Source: Clostridia bacterium
GTDB taxonomy: Bacteria > Bacillota > Clostridia > Christensenellales > CAG-1252
DNA length: 64,000 nt
Reading direction: 5' to 3'
Assembly: GCA_024685775.1 (NCBI GenBank)
Contig: JAIKVL010000025.1
Coordinates: 1-64,000, forward strand
The notes beneath the pieces were generated by a model. The model saw only the letters and a list, made by a program, of their open reading frames with translations, made no database searches and was not told where the DNA came from. This document shows, in pieces, positions 18,082 through 27,330 of this stretch. The position numbers and the translations under genes were made by a program. The stretch's first letter is position 1, and every line of letters begins with the position of its first letter.

Positions 18082-20268
18082 ATGGAACTCGTCGGAACCA
18101 TTGAGAGTATTATTTTCAGAAACGCGGAGAACGGCTATTCCGTCGTCGGCGTTTCCACGCCCAAGCGCGTGACCTGCGTGGGCGTCTTTCCCCCCGTTAC
18201 GGAAGGGGAAAGGGTCGTTATGTCCGGCGATTACGTCGTGAATCGAAATTTCGGCGAGCAGTTCAAGGTCGTCGCGGTCAAAGTCTCTCCGCCGACCAAT
18301 CGCGAAAGTATGATCAAGTATCTTTCGGGCGGTCTGTTTAAGGGGATCGGCGAAGTCACCGCGAAAAACATAGTGAGCCACTTCGGCGAAAAGACCTTCG
18401 AAGTCATCGAATTTACGCCGCTCGAACTCGTAAAGGTTCGCGGCGTCAGCCGTCAGAAAGCGGAAAGCATCGGGGAGCAGTTTTCGTCCTTCCGCGCGAT
18501 GCAAAACACGATCATCTTTTTGCAGGGGTACGAGATCTCTTTGAACCTTGCGCTGAAAATCTATCGCACCTACGAGGGCTTGACCGAGCAGATCATTCGA
18601 AATAATCCCTTTCGCCTGATCGAAGACGTGGACGGGGTGGGCTTTTCCACCGCCGATATGCTCGCGCTTCAAATGGGGATCGAGAAGGACAGCACTTTCC
18701 GCATAAGCGCGGCGATCGTCCACGTCCTCAAAACGTCGGCTTCCACCAAGGGGCATACCTATCTTCCGATCGGAATGCTCGTCCGCGAGACGATGAAACT
18801 TCTCGGTTTCGACGGAGAGAAGGAAAGCGCGGTCTTGACCGTCCTCGACGAAATGCAACTGGACGGAACGGTCGTCTACCTGAACGATCTTCATATGAAC
18901 GGCGTTATGCTGTCTTCCTATCACAACCTCGAAAAGAATATCGCGAAGACCCTTCTTCGCATTATGGAGTCGAGCAGCGACCTCGACCTCAATCTCGAAC
19001 GGGAGATCGAGCAATTCGAAAAGCGCGAGAACGTCAAGCTCCACCCCTCGCAAAAAGAGGCGGTGACGGCGGCGGTGAACAGCGGCTGCGTCGTCATTTC
19101 CGGCGGCCCCGGGACGGGCAAAACGACGATCATCAAATGCATTATCGAGATCCTGCGTCAAGAGGGCTATTCTTTCGCGTTGACCGCGCCGACGGGGCGG
19201 GCGGCGAAAAGGATGAGCGAGGCGACGGGATCGGAAGCGAAGACCATCCATCGCCTTCTCGACATTCATTCGAGCGATTATTATTCGGGGACGAAGATCG
19301 ACGCGGACGTCATCATCGTGGACGAGATCAGTATGGCGGACGAATATATTTTCAACGCCCTTCTTCGCGCCGTTCCGCAAGGAGGAAAGATCGTCCTCGT
19401 CGGCGATAAGGATCAGCTTCCGTCCGTCGGGGCGGGCAACGTCCTATCGGATATCATCGCCTCGCAGAAGATCCCCGTAAAATACCTGACGCATATCTAT
19501 CGCCAATCGGCGGACAGCAATATCGCGATCTACGCGCATATGATCAACGGAGGCAACGTCCCCGAGTTCGATAACGGGAGCCGCGACTTTTTCTTCGATA
19601 ACGTAAAAGAAGGCGAAAGCGTCGTAAAGGACGTGATCTCGCTTTGCACCGAGCGTTTGCCACGCTATTTCGGACTGGACGCGTCGGATGTGCAAGTCCT
19701 CGCGCCCCTGAAAAAAGGAGACGGCGGCGTCGAAGATCTGAACGCCGAGCTGCAAAAGGTTTTGAACGCGCCCTCGCAGGAGAAAAAGGAGATCGCGCAC
19801 GGCGATCGCGTCTTCCGCGAAGGGGATCGCGTGATCCACACCGTCAATAATTATCACCTCGGTTGGATCCTTCCCTCGGGCGGCGGCTACGAGGCGGGCG
19901 AAGGCGTCTTCAACGGCGATATCGGAAAGATCCTCGAAGTCGATAAAGCGGAAGCGCAGGTCAAAGTCCGTTTCGAGGACGGCAAGATCGCGACCTACAC
20001 CTCGGGCGATATCGATCAGCTTTCTCTCGCCTACGCGATCAGCGTCCATAAAAGCCAAGGCTCGGAATTCCCGATCGCGGTCGTCGCGTTTAACCGCTAT
20101 AACCCGATCGTGACGTCGCGCAATCTTCTTTACACGGCGATCACCCGCGCGCGCCGCGCCGTCGTCCTCGTCGGAAACAAAGGAGACGTCGTCCGAATGA
20201 TCAAGAATAACTACACGGAAAAGAGGCATACCGCCTTGTCCCGCTTCCTGACGCAAAATGAAATTTGA
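18082..20268 (+). CDS. recD2: ATP-dependent RecD2-type DNA helicase
   Basis: Superfamily 1B 5'-3' DNA helicase of the RecD2 type, which in organisms without RecBC works in replication-fork and mismatch-related repair. The 728-aa length is typical for the family with the extended N-terminal region. Visible motifs are the N-terminal OB-like segment, helix-hairpin-helix repeats around residues 85-210, Walker A GGPGTGKTT with K347, Walker B VDEISMAD, GDKDQLPSVGAG, and the C-terminal UvrD-like SVHKSQGSEF and YTAITRAR. The ATG lies seven nt after the TATAAT box and has no Shine-Dalgarno, suggesting leaderless translation. Its 3' end overlaps comF by 11 nt. Confidence 0.93.
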   Translation: MELVGTIESIIFRNAENGYSVVGVSTPKRVTCVGVFPPVTEGERVVMSGDYVVNRNFGEQFKVVAVKVSPPTNRESMIKYLSGGLFKGIGEVTAKNIVSHFGEKTFEVIEFTPLELVKVRGVSRQKAESIGEQFSSFRAMQNTIIFLQGYEISLNLALKIYRTYEGLTEQIIRNNPFRLIEDVDGVGFSTADMLALQMGIEKDSTFRISAAIVHVLKTSASTKGHTYLPIGMLVRETMKLLGFDGEKESAVLTVLDEMQLDGTVVYLNDLHMNGVMLSSYHNLEKNIAKTLLRIMESSSDLDLNLEREIEQFEKRENVKLHPSQKEAVTAAVNSGCVVISGGPGTGKTTIIKCIIEILRQEGYSFALTAPTGRAAKRMSEATGSEAKTIHRLLDIHSSDYYSGTKIDADVIIVDEISMADEYIFNALLRAVPQGGKIVLVGDKDQLPSVGAGNVLSDIIASQKIPVKYLTHIYRQSADSNIAIYAHMINGGNVPEFDNGSRDFFFDNVKEGESVVKDVISLCTERLPRYFGLDASDVQVLAPLKKGDGGVEDLNAELQKVLNAPSQEKKEIAHGDRVFREGDRVIHTVNNYHLGWILPSGGGYEAGEGVFNGDIGKILEVDKAEAQVKVRFEDGKIATYTSGDIDQLSLAYAISVHKSQGSEFPIAVVAFNRYNPIVTSRNLLYTAITRARRAVVLVGNKGDVVRMIKNNYTEKRHTALSRFLTQNEI

Positions 20269-21025
20269 CCCGAGAAAACTGCTTTCCGCGCTCTTCGTGT
20301 CGGAGTATAACTGCCTGTTCTGCGGAAGGGAACTCGCGGGCAAGACCCGTTACGCGGTTTGTTCGAATTGCTACCAAAAGCAAGAGGTTATCGAACGCGG
20401 TTGCTTGAAATGCGGAAAATTGCTCGTGACCGAAGCGGAGTATTGCTTGGATTGCCAAGAGAACGAAAAGGGATTCGACGTCGCCGTCGCGCCGTTTGCG
20501 TACTCCGCCGCGATCCCGAACCTCGTGATGGATCTGAAATTCAACAATAAGCGATATCTCGCGCCCTATATGGCGCGCTTTATGACGGATAAATTTCTCG
20601 ATCGGGGTTTGACGGCGTCCGTGGTCGTCCCCGTTCCGCTCCATAAGAATCGGGAGAAAAAGCGCGGCTACAACCAAAGCGCGCTTCTCGCTTCGGAGAT
20701 CGCGAAAGGGTTGAATATTCCTTATCTTCCGTCTGTTGCGTCTCGGGTGAAAGACACGCTGACTTCCTCCACGCTCGAAGGCGGCAGAAAAGCCCGCGAA
20801 GAAAATATGAAGGACGCGTTCGTAATAAACGATCCGTCCGCGGTGAAAAATAAGGTCGTCCTGATCGTGGACGACGTCCTGACGACGGGTTCGACTTCGG
20901 GCGAACTCGCCCGCGCGCTCAAAAAGGCGGGCGCGACCCGCGTCGTCGCGCTGACCTTCGCCACGACCAAGGAAAAACCGCCCGTCCAAAAAGAGGAAGC
21001 GCCGAGCATTATTGATCTAAAATAG
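20258..21025 (+). CDS. comF: ComF family phosphoribosyltransferase-like protein
   Basis: Homolog of the late competence protein ComF, a cytoplasmic protein needed for uptake of single-stranded DNA in naturally transformable bacteria. The 255-aa product has an N-terminal zinc region with four Cys pairs (CLFCG, CSNC, CLKCG, CLDC) and a C-terminal phosphoribosyltransferase fold with the PRPP loop VVLIVDDVLTTGST, preceded by the family motif PVPLHKNREKKRGYNQ. It overlaps recD2 by 11 nt and is translationally coupled to it. The link with a helicase fits DNA processing, but competence itself is not shown by this window. Confidence 0.92.
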   Translation: MKFDPRKLLSALFVSEYNCLFCGRELAGKTRYAVCSNCYQKQEVIERGCLKCGKLLVTEAEYCLDCQENEKGFDVAVAPFAYSAAIPNLVMDLKFNNKRYLAPYMARFMTDKFLDRGLTASVVVPVPLHKNREKKRGYNQSALLASEIAKGLNIPYLPSVASRVKDTLTSSTLEGGRKAREENMKDAFVINDPSAVKNKVVLIVDDVLTTGSTSGELARALKKAGATRVVALTFATTKEKPPVQKEEAPSIIDLK

Positions 21026-21041
21026 TTTTACTTATGATCTT

Positions 21042-21050
21042 TGGTATAGT
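21042..21050 (+). promoter_or_regulatory. extended -10 element upstream of secA
   Basis: TGGTATAGT matches the extended -10 form TGnTATAGT. No good -35 is seen at the right distance. It lies 21 nt upstream of the secA start, and the ribosome site GAGGTG falls in between. Confidence 0.5.
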
Positions 21051-21071
21051 AAAATAAAATCGAGGTGTATT

Positions 21072-23705
21072 ATGAGTTTATTTCCAAGCGTAAACGACAG
21101 ACAAGTCAAAAAGCTCCGCAAGATCGCGGATAAAATAGAACTTCTCGCCCCGCATTACGCGTCTCTTTCGGACGACGAATTGAAGGCGATGACCCCCGCG
21201 TTCAAAGAAAAACTCGCGCAGGGCGCCACGCTCGACGATATCCTTCCCGACGCGTTCGCCGTCGTCCGCGAAGCGGCGACCCGCGTCCTCGGGATGCGCC
21301 ATTTCTACGTCCAGCTTCTCGGCGGTATCGCGCTCCATCAAGGCAGGATCGCGGAAATGTGTACCGGTGAAGGTAAGACCCTCGTCAGTACCTTGCCCGC
21401 CTATTTGAACGCGCTTACCGGAAAGGGGATGCATATCGTCACGGTGAACGATTACCTCGCCAAACGTGACGCGGAATGGATGGGCAAAGTCCACCGCTTC
21501 CTCGGGCTTACCGTCGGCGTCTCGATCGAAGGAATGACCTCCGAAGAAAAGAAAAAAGCCTACGAATGCGATATCCTTTACGCGACGAATAACGCGCTCG
21601 GCTTCGATTACCTCCGCGACAATATGGCGGTTTCGAAAGCGCAGACCGTGCAGCGCGGAATGAACTTCGCGATCATCGACGAGGTGGATAGCATCTTGAT
21701 CGACGAAGCGAGGACCCCGCTTATCATCTCGGGCAGAGGAAATAAAAGCAGCGAAATCTATATAACGGTCAATCGTTTCGTCAAGACCCTTCACGAGGAA
21801 GATTACGAGAAGGACGAAAAGGAGAACAGCATTCGCCTGACCGAAGAGGGCGTCGCGAAAGCGGAGCGTTATTTCGCGATCGATAACCTCGGCGACATCG
21901 AAAACAACGATCTGAACCATCATATCAACATCGCCTTGAAAGCGCAATTTATGATGAAGCGCGACAGCGATTATATCGTCAACGATCACGAAGTCATCAT
22001 TATCGACGAATTCACGGGTCGATTGATGATCGGTCGCCGTTACAGCGACGGCTTGCATCAGGCGATCGAAGCGAAGGAAGGCGTCCGCGTTAAGGACGAG
22101 AACAAGACCCTCGCGACGATTACTTTCCAAAACTATTTCCGTATGTACAAAAAGCTCTCGGGTATGACGGGTACCGCCAAGACCGAGGAAACCGAGTTCA
22201 AGCAGATCTACGGTTTGGACGTCGTCCAGATCCCGACGAATCTTCCCGTTCAGCGCAAGGATATGAACGATCTTTTGTATAAAACGAAAGCCGGCAAGAT
22301 GCGCGCGATCGTCGCGGATATCCGCGATTGTTATGAGAGAAAGCAACCCGTCCTCGTCGGCACGATTACGGTCGAAAAGAGTGAAGAACTCTCCGCTCTT
22401 CTCAAAAAGGAGAAAATTCCCCATAACGTTTTGAACGCGAAGAATCACGAGCGCGAAGCGGAGATCGTCGCGCAGGCGGGTCGCCTCGGACAGGTCACGA
22501 TCGCGACGAATATGGCGGGCCGCGGAACGGATATCATGCTCGGCGGCAATCCTGAATATCTTGCGCGCGCCGCGCTCGAAAAGAACAATTATTCTCACGA
22601 AGCGATCGTCGAAGCGATGGGCTTTGCGAAAGAAGTCTCGGAAGAAGCGCTCCGCGCGAGAGAGGATTTCAAGCGTTTTTATAAAGAGTACAAAGAGCAG
22701 ACCGACGCGGAAAAGAAAGAAGTATTGGCGCAGGGCGGTCTCAGAGTCATCGGAACGGAGCGTCACGAAAGCCGCCGCATCGATAACCAGCTCCGCGGTC
22801 GTTCGGGAAGACAAGGCGACGTCGGTTCCTCGGTGTTCTACGTCTCGATGGAAGACGATCTCGCGAGAATCTTCGGCGGCGAAAGGATGTACTCCATCGC
22901 GAATACCTTTAATTTGGATGAAGATACGCCGATCGAGCTTAAAATCATCACCCGCGCGATCGAGCGCGCGCAACTCGCGGTCGAAAACCGCAATTACAGC
23001 GTCCGTAAGCACGTCCTTGCCTACGACGACGTTATGAACCGTCAGCGCGAGATCATCTACGCCGAAAGGAATAAGGTTTTGACCGGCGAAGACGTCCACG
23101 AGGAGATCGTCAAGATGATCCCGTCCGTCGTCGCGGAATTCGTCGCGGGCGTCGTCGATTACTCCAAAGATTACGTCCTTTGGGATTACGACAGGATCAA
23201 TAAAGAGATCAACGACAGGCTTCTCCCCGAAGGCTCCTACGTCGTCACGAAGGAACTCGCTTCGGGCTTGAATCTGCATAAGGTCATCAACGCGGTCGCG
23301 CTCGCCGCGGTCAACGCCTACGACGAGAAGGAAGCGTCCTACAAAGAGCAGGGCATCTCCTTCGGCGACTTCGAAAGAGCGATCATGCTGCGCGTCGTCG
23401 ACTCCAAATGGATCGACCATATCGACGCGATGGACGCGCTCCGCAAGGGCATCGGTCTCCGCGCAATCGGTCAACACGATCCCGTGATCAGCTACTCGAA
23501 CGAAGGTTTCGAAATGTTTGACGAGATGATCGCATCCATTCAGCGCGATATCGTCTTTATGGCGCTCAAAATGGAGATCCGCAAAGAGGAAGGTCCCAGA
23601 CAGCCGAAACCTCTCGTCCCCGAGAAAAAGCCCCAAAAAGTCGGGCGTAACGATCCCTGCCCCTGCGGTAGCGGAAAGAAATACAAGAATTGCTGCGGCA
23701 GGTAA
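21072..23705 (+). CDS. secA: protein translocase ATPase SecA
   Basis: Motor ATPase of the Sec pathway that pushes preproteins through SecYEG. The 877-aa product has Walker A in MCTGEGKT (K102), the DEVDSILIDEARTPLIISG motif, the GMTGTAKTE and TNMAGRGTDI helicase motifs, the GRQGD arginine finger region, and a C-terminal zinc-binding tail CPCGSGKKYKNCC. The ribosome site GAGGTG lies just upstream. prfB follows two nt after the stop, and secA-prfB is a common pair in Bacillota. The many predicted lipoproteins and signal peptides in this window would depend on this pathway. Confidence 0.98.
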   Translation: MSLFPSVNDRQVKKLRKIADKIELLAPHYASLSDDELKAMTPAFKEKLAQGATLDDILPDAFAVVREAATRVLGMRHFYVQLLGGIALHQGRIAEMCTGEGKTLVSTLPAYLNALTGKGMHIVTVNDYLAKRDAEWMGKVHRFLGLTVGVSIEGMTSEEKKKAYECDILYATNNALGFDYLRDNMAVSKAQTVQRGMNFAIIDEVDSILIDEARTPLIISGRGNKSSEIYITVNRFVKTLHEEDYEKDEKENSIRLTEEGVAKAERYFAIDNLGDIENNDLNHHINIALKAQFMMKRDSDYIVNDHEVIIIDEFTGRLMIGRRYSDGLHQAIEAKEGVRVKDENKTLATITFQNYFRMYKKLSGMTGTAKTEETEFKQIYGLDVVQIPTNLPVQRKDMNDLLYKTKAGKMRAIVADIRDCYERKQPVLVGTITVEKSEELSALLKKEKIPHNVLNAKNHEREAEIVAQAGRLGQVTIATNMAGRGTDIMLGGNPEYLARAALEKNNYSHEAIVEAMGFAKEVSEEALRAREDFKRFYKEYKEQTDAEKKEVLAQGGLRVIGTERHESRRIDNQLRGRSGRQGDVGSSVFYVSMEDDLARIFGGERMYSIANTFNLDEDTPIELKIITRAIERAQLAVENRNYSVRKHVLAYDDVMNRQREIIYAERNKVLTGEDVHEEIVKMIPSVVAEFVAGVVDYSKDYVLWDYDRINKEINDRLLPEGSYVVTKELASGLNLHKVINAVALAAVNAYDEKEASYKEQGISFGDFERAIMLRVVDSKWIDHIDAMDALRKGIGLRAIGQHDPVISYSNEGFEMFDEMIASIQRDIVFMALKMEIRKEEGPRQPKPLVPEKKPQKVGRNDPCPCGSGKKYKNCCGR

Positions 23706-23707
23706 TT

Positions 23708-24805
23708 ATGGTTGAATTCGACGAAAGTAAGCAAAGGGTCTCCGAACTCAATAAGACGATAGACGAAGTCGTGGACGCGCTCGGCGTTCCCGCTCTCGAA
23801 GCGCGCAAAAAAGAGCTCGAAGAGATTCAAAACGAAGAAGGCTTTTGGAGCGATCAAGCCAAAAGCCAAAAGGTCAATAAAGAGTTGAAGCAGGTCACGG
23901 ACAAACTCAAAAAAGTCGAGAAGCTCCGCGCCTCTTCCGACGATATTTCCGTTATGATCGAGCTTGGAGAAGAGGCGGAAGATCTTTCCGTCCTGCCCGA
24001 GATCGAAGAAGATCTCAAAAAACTTGCGGAGCAAGCGGAAGAGATCAAGATCGCCGCGCTTCTCAAAGGAAAACACGACGGGTGCGACGCGATTTTGACG
24101 CTCCACGCAGGTGCGGGCGGAACGGAAGCGCAGGATTGGTGCAGTATGCTCTTCCGTATGTACTCCCGTTACGCGGAAAAGCAAGGCTATTCGATGAAGG
24201 TTTTGGATTCCCTCCCGGGTGACGAAGCGGGGATCAAATCGGTCAGTTTCGAGATCGACGGCGACAACGCTTACGGGTATCTGAAAGCGGAAAAGGGCGT
24301 CCATCGCCTCGTCCGTATTTCTCCGTTTGACGCGAACAGCCGTCGCCATACCTCGTTCGCTTCCCTCGAAGTTATGCCCGTGATCCAAGACGACGGCGAG
24401 ATCCAGATCCGCCCCGAAGACTTGAAGGTGGATACCTATCGCAGCGGCGGCGCGGGCGGTCAGCACGTTAATAAGACCGAAAGCGCGATCCGCATCACGC
24501 ATATTCCGACGGGCATCATCGTCGCCTGTCAGAACGAGCGCAGCCAGATCCAAAACCGCGAAGTCGCGATGCAGATGCTTCGAAGCAAACTCGTCGAGCT
24601 CAAAGAGCGCGAGCAAATGGAGTACGAGCAATCCCTCAAAGGCGAACTCAAAAAGATCGAATGGGGCAGTCAGATCCGCTCCTACGTCTTCTGCCCGTAT
24701 ACCCTCGTTAAAGACCATCGCACGGGCTACGAGAATGCGAACGTGCAAGCCGTTATGGACGGCGATTTGCAAGATTTCATCGTCGAATATTTGAAAAAGG
24801 CGTAA
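23708..24805 (+). CDS. prfB: peptide chain release factor 2
   Basis: Release factor 2, which ends translation at UGA and UAA. The 365-aa product contains the RF2 codon-recognition tripeptide SPF (205-207, in ISPFDANSRRHTSF) and the catalytic GGQ (250-252, in GAGGQHVNKTES). The frame runs unbroken from the ATG, so this prfB has no in-frame UGA near its start and lacks the autoregulatory +1 programmed frameshift found in many bacteria. The frame also extends upstream inside secA to a TTG at 23690, but ATG 23708 fits the family. Its ribosome site is weak (GGCAGGT), so coupling to secA is likely. Confidence 0.97.
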   Translation: MVEFDESKQRVSELNKTIDEVVDALGVPALEARKKELEEIQNEEGFWSDQAKSQKVNKELKQVTDKLKKVEKLRASSDDISVMIELGEEAEDLSVLPEIEEDLKKLAEQAEEIKIAALLKGKHDGCDAILTLHAGAGGTEAQDWCSMLFRMYSRYAEKQGYSMKVLDSLPGDEAGIKSVSFEIDGDNAYGYLKAEKGVHRLVRISPFDANSRRHTSFASLEVMPVIQDDGEIQIRPEDLKVDTYRSGGAGGQHVNKTESAIRITHIPTGIIVACQNERSQIQNREVAMQMLRSKLVELKEREQMEYEQSLKGELKKIEWGSQIRSYVFCPYTLVKDHRTGYENANVQAVMDGDLQDFIVEYLKKA

Positions 24806-24806
24806 T

Positions 24807-25838
24807 ATGGAAAATCCTCTTTCCGAGAAAAAAGATCTGACGATCGTCGCGGTCGAAAGCTCCTGCGACGAAACGGCGTGCGCCGTCTTAAAGGACGGCG
24901 TTATTCTTTCTTCCGTCATCTCTTCTCAGATCGAGATCCATAAAAAGTTCGGCGGCGTCGTCCCCGAGATCGCGAGCCGAAATCACGTCCTCGATATCGA
25001 GAGCGTCGTCTCCGCCGCGCTCGACAAAGCGGGGATTCGCGCGGAGGACGCGGACGCGTTCGCCGTGACCTACGGGGCGGGGCTTCTCGGCGCGCTCCTC
25101 GTCGGCGTCAGCTATATGAAAGGGCTTGCCTGCGCCCTCGATAAACCCCTCGTCAAAGTCAATCACATCCGCGGTCATATCGCCGCGAATTATCTCGCCG
25201 ATCCGTCCTTGAAGCCTCCGTATATCGGGCTTATCGTTTCGGGCGGGCACACGGCGGTCGTCCGCGTTACGGATTATCTTTCCTTCGAGTATCTCGGCGG
25301 AACGATGGACGACGCGGTCGGCGAAGCCTTCGACAAAGTCGCGCGCGTCTTGTCGCTCCCGTATCCCGGCGGACCCGAGATCGAGAGGGCGGCGAAAGGC
25401 GGCGAAGCGACCGTCTATATCCCCGAGCCGAAAACGGGCGAATTCGATTTTTCGTTCAGCGGGATCAAGACGTCCGTCATCAATTACGTCCATAACGCGA
25501 CCGCAAGGGGCGAGGAGATCAAAAAGGCGGACGTCGCCTATTCCTTCCAAACGGCGGTCTCATCGATGCTCGTCAAAGCGGCGGTCAAAGCCGCGAAGAA
25601 ATTCGGCTTGAAGGATATCGCGATCGCGGGCGGCGTAGGCGCGAACGGCGCGCTTCGGGCGACTTTGACGGAAGAATGCGAAAAGCGCGGCTTGAAAGCG
25701 CATTTCCCGACCAAGGAGACTTGCACGGATAACGCGGCGATGATCGCGATGGAAGCCTATCTCCAAATCCGCTACGGGGACGGGTCGTGCTTTGCGGACG
25801 ACGCGCTGGACGCAAAGGCTTCTTTGCCGCTCGTTTGA
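24807..25838 (+). CDS. tsaD: tRNA N6-threonylcarbamoyladenosine transferase TsaD
   Basis: Catalytic subunit of the t6A37 tRNA modification enzyme, which transfers the threonylcarbamoyl group to ANN-decoding tRNAs together with TsaB and TsaE. The 343-aa product shows the ASKHA-fold start VAVESSCDETACAVL, the metal motif HIRGH (in VNHIRGHIAANYL), SGGHTAVV, the GGTMDDAVGEAFDKVAR segment and AGGVGANGALR. It begins one nt after the prfB stop. tsaB and tsaE are not in the window. The inverted-repeat element begins ten bases after its stop. Confidence 0.96.
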   Translation: MENPLSEKKDLTIVAVESSCDETACAVLKDGVILSSVISSQIEIHKKFGGVVPEIASRNHVLDIESVVSAALDKAGIRAEDADAFAVTYGAGLLGALLVGVSYMKGLACALDKPLVKVNHIRGHIAANYLADPSLKPPYIGLIVSGGHTAVVRVTDYLSFEYLGGTMDDAVGEAFDKVARVLSLPYPGGPEIERAAKGGEATVYIPEPKTGEFDFSFSGIKTSVINYVHNATARGEEIKKADVAYSFQTAVSSMLVKAAVKAAKKFGLKDIAIAGGVGANGALRATLTEECEKRGLKAHFPTKETCTDNAAMIAMEAYLQIRYGDGSCFADDALDAKASLPLV

Positions 25839-25847
25839 GCGCGAAGA

Positions 25848-25972
25848 AACGGCTTTGCATATCGCGCAACTGCTTTGTTTCTGACTTCAAAAGCGCACGG
25901 TTACGTACAAGGAGTACGCGCCCGTGTGCTTTTTCGTCGAGCCTCGCATTTGCATCGATCTCCAAAGCCGTT
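25848..25972. repeat. 125-bp imperfect palindromic intergenic element
   Basis: The ends are perfect 10-bp inverted repeats (AACGGCTTTG / CAAAGCCGTT). Inward, the arms keep pairing imperfectly: CATATCGCGCAACTGC with GCATTTGCATCGATCTC, a U/A-rich middle, and a terminal stem GCGCACGG..GTAC / GTAC..CCGTGTGC around the loop AAGGA. On either strand the RNA would fold into one long hairpin. It fills most of the non-coding gap 25839-26117; the rest of that gap holds the next gene's promoter and no recognisable gene. It may be a dispersed miniature repeat, a bidirectional attenuator or a structured RNA. Confidence 0.75.
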
Positions 25973-26055
25973 AAAGGAATTCTTTATGTGCCTGCTATTT
26001 TCAATGCTTTTCCGTCTTTGTTTCAGTCGATTCGATTGAATCGCTTCGGGTGTTA

Positions 26056-26084
26056 TTGACAAAGCGCGCGCGGTGATGTATAAT
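26056..26084 (+). promoter_or_regulatory. consensus vegetative promoter of alcohol dehydrogenase gene
   Basis: Exact TTGACA (26056-26061), a 17-nt spacer, and exact TATAAT (26079-26084). It is followed by a short leader with TAAGGAG as ribosome site before the ATG at 26118. Confidence 0.92.
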
Positions 26085-26117
26085 ACTTACTAACATATTT
26101 TAAGGAGATTTTTCGGT

Positions 26118-27329
26118 ATGGGTATCAACAAATGCAAACTGTATTGCAGAGTGTTTCAAAAGTTTATGTACGTCGGCTTGTCTTTAATGCCGTGGCGCGA
26201 ACCCGAACTCATCACGGGGGCGGGGTGCCTGAAAGACGTAGCCGCGAAGCTTCAAGAGCTCGGTTTGAAACATCCTTTGATCGTAACGGACGGATTCCTT
26301 CACAGCATTCGCATCTACGCGCCTTTGACGGACGAGATGGATAAGCTCGGAATGCCGTACTCGATTTACGGGGAAGCCGTTCCCAACCCGACCGTGCATA
26401 ACGTCGCCGCGGCGTACAAAATGTTCGTGGACGACGGCTGCGACTGCTTGATCGCCGTCGGCGGCGGTTCCTCGATGGACTGCGCCAAGGGCTGCGGCGC
26501 GCAAGCCGCTTGCCCGAACAGGACGCTTGCGGATATGAAAGGTCTTTTGAGAGTCGGAAAGAACATCCCGACGCTGTTCGCCGTCCCGACGACGGCGGGC
26601 ACGGGCAGCGAAGTAACGGTCACCGCCGTTATCTCCAACCCCGAGATGCGCGATAAGTACACGATGAACGATCTGCACTTGATCCCGCATTACGCCGTCC
26701 TCGATCCGACCTTGACCTATAACCTCCCGCCGCACGTCACTTCGACGACCGGTCTCGACACTTTGACCCACGCGGTTGAAGCCTATATCGGCAGCGCAAA
26801 CACCAAGCGCACCAAGGAGAACGCGAGGATCGCGGTCAAACTCGTCTTTGAAAATCTCTACACGGCGTACGCCGAGCCGCATAACGAACTTGCGCGTTTG
26901 AATATGCAAAACGCGTCTTACCGCGCGGGTCTCGCGTTTACGCGCGCTTACGTCGGAACCGTCCACTCCCTCGCGCATGCGATCGGCGGTTATTACGGCG
27001 TTCCGCACGGACTTGCGAACGCGGTCTTGCTCCCCGTCGTCCTCCGCGCGTACGGTTCTTCCGCGCATAAGAAACTTGCGGAGCTTGCGGATCTCGTCGG
27101 CATAACGGGCGCGACCGCTGCGGAAAAAGCGAATAAGTTCATCAAGGCGATCGAAGAACTCAACAAAAAGATGGCGATCCCCACCAAGATCGAAGGCAAA
27201 TGGGAGATCAAAGAAGAGGATCTGCCCGCGCTCGCGAAACACGCGTTCGACGAGACGAACCCCCTCTATCCCGTTCCGAAGATCTTCTCGGAAAAAGAAC
27301 TCATCGACATTTATAATCAGATCCGCTGA
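26118..27329 (+). CDS. iron-containing alcohol dehydrogenase
   Basis: Group III (Fe-dependent) alcohol dehydrogenase, NAD(P)-linked, cytoplasmic; 403 aa. The nucleotide-binding GGGSSMDCAKG motif and the metal ligands are visible: the Asp in VLDPTLTYN, His in GLDTLTHAVEAY, and two His in GTVHSLAHAIGGYYGVPHG. The exact substrate (aldehyde, butanol, propanediol or similar) cannot be read from sequence. The protein has about 25 residues before the usual WREPELITGAG beginning; an internal ATG exists there, but the ribosome site TAAGGAG favours the upstream start. It has its own consensus promoter and is followed after one nt by a Cys-motif redox protein, suggesting joint expression. Confidence 0.93.
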   Translation: MGINKCKLYCRVFQKFMYVGLSLMPWREPELITGAGCLKDVAAKLQELGLKHPLIVTDGFLHSIRIYAPLTDEMDKLGMPYSIYGEAVPNPTVHNVAAAYKMFVDDGCDCLIAVGGGSSMDCAKGCGAQAACPNRTLADMKGLLRVGKNIPTLFAVPTTAGTGSEVTVTAVISNPEMRDKYTMNDLHLIPHYAVLDPTLTYNLPPHVTSTTGLDTLTHAVEAYIGSANTKRTKENARIAVKLVFENLYTAYAEPHNELARLNMQNASYRAGLAFTRAYVGTVHSLAHAIGGYYGVPHGLANAVLLPVVLRAYGSSAHKKLAELADLVGITGATAAEKANKFIKAIEELNKKMAIPTKIEGKWEIKEEDLPALAKHAFDETNPLYPVPKIFSEKELIDIYNQIR

Positions 27330-27330
27330 A

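Noticed and set aside
25787-26059. 90-codon frame after tsaD
   Set aside because: It covers the palindromic element and the alcohol dehydrogenase promoter, lacks a ribosome site, and has no known protein similarity that I can see.
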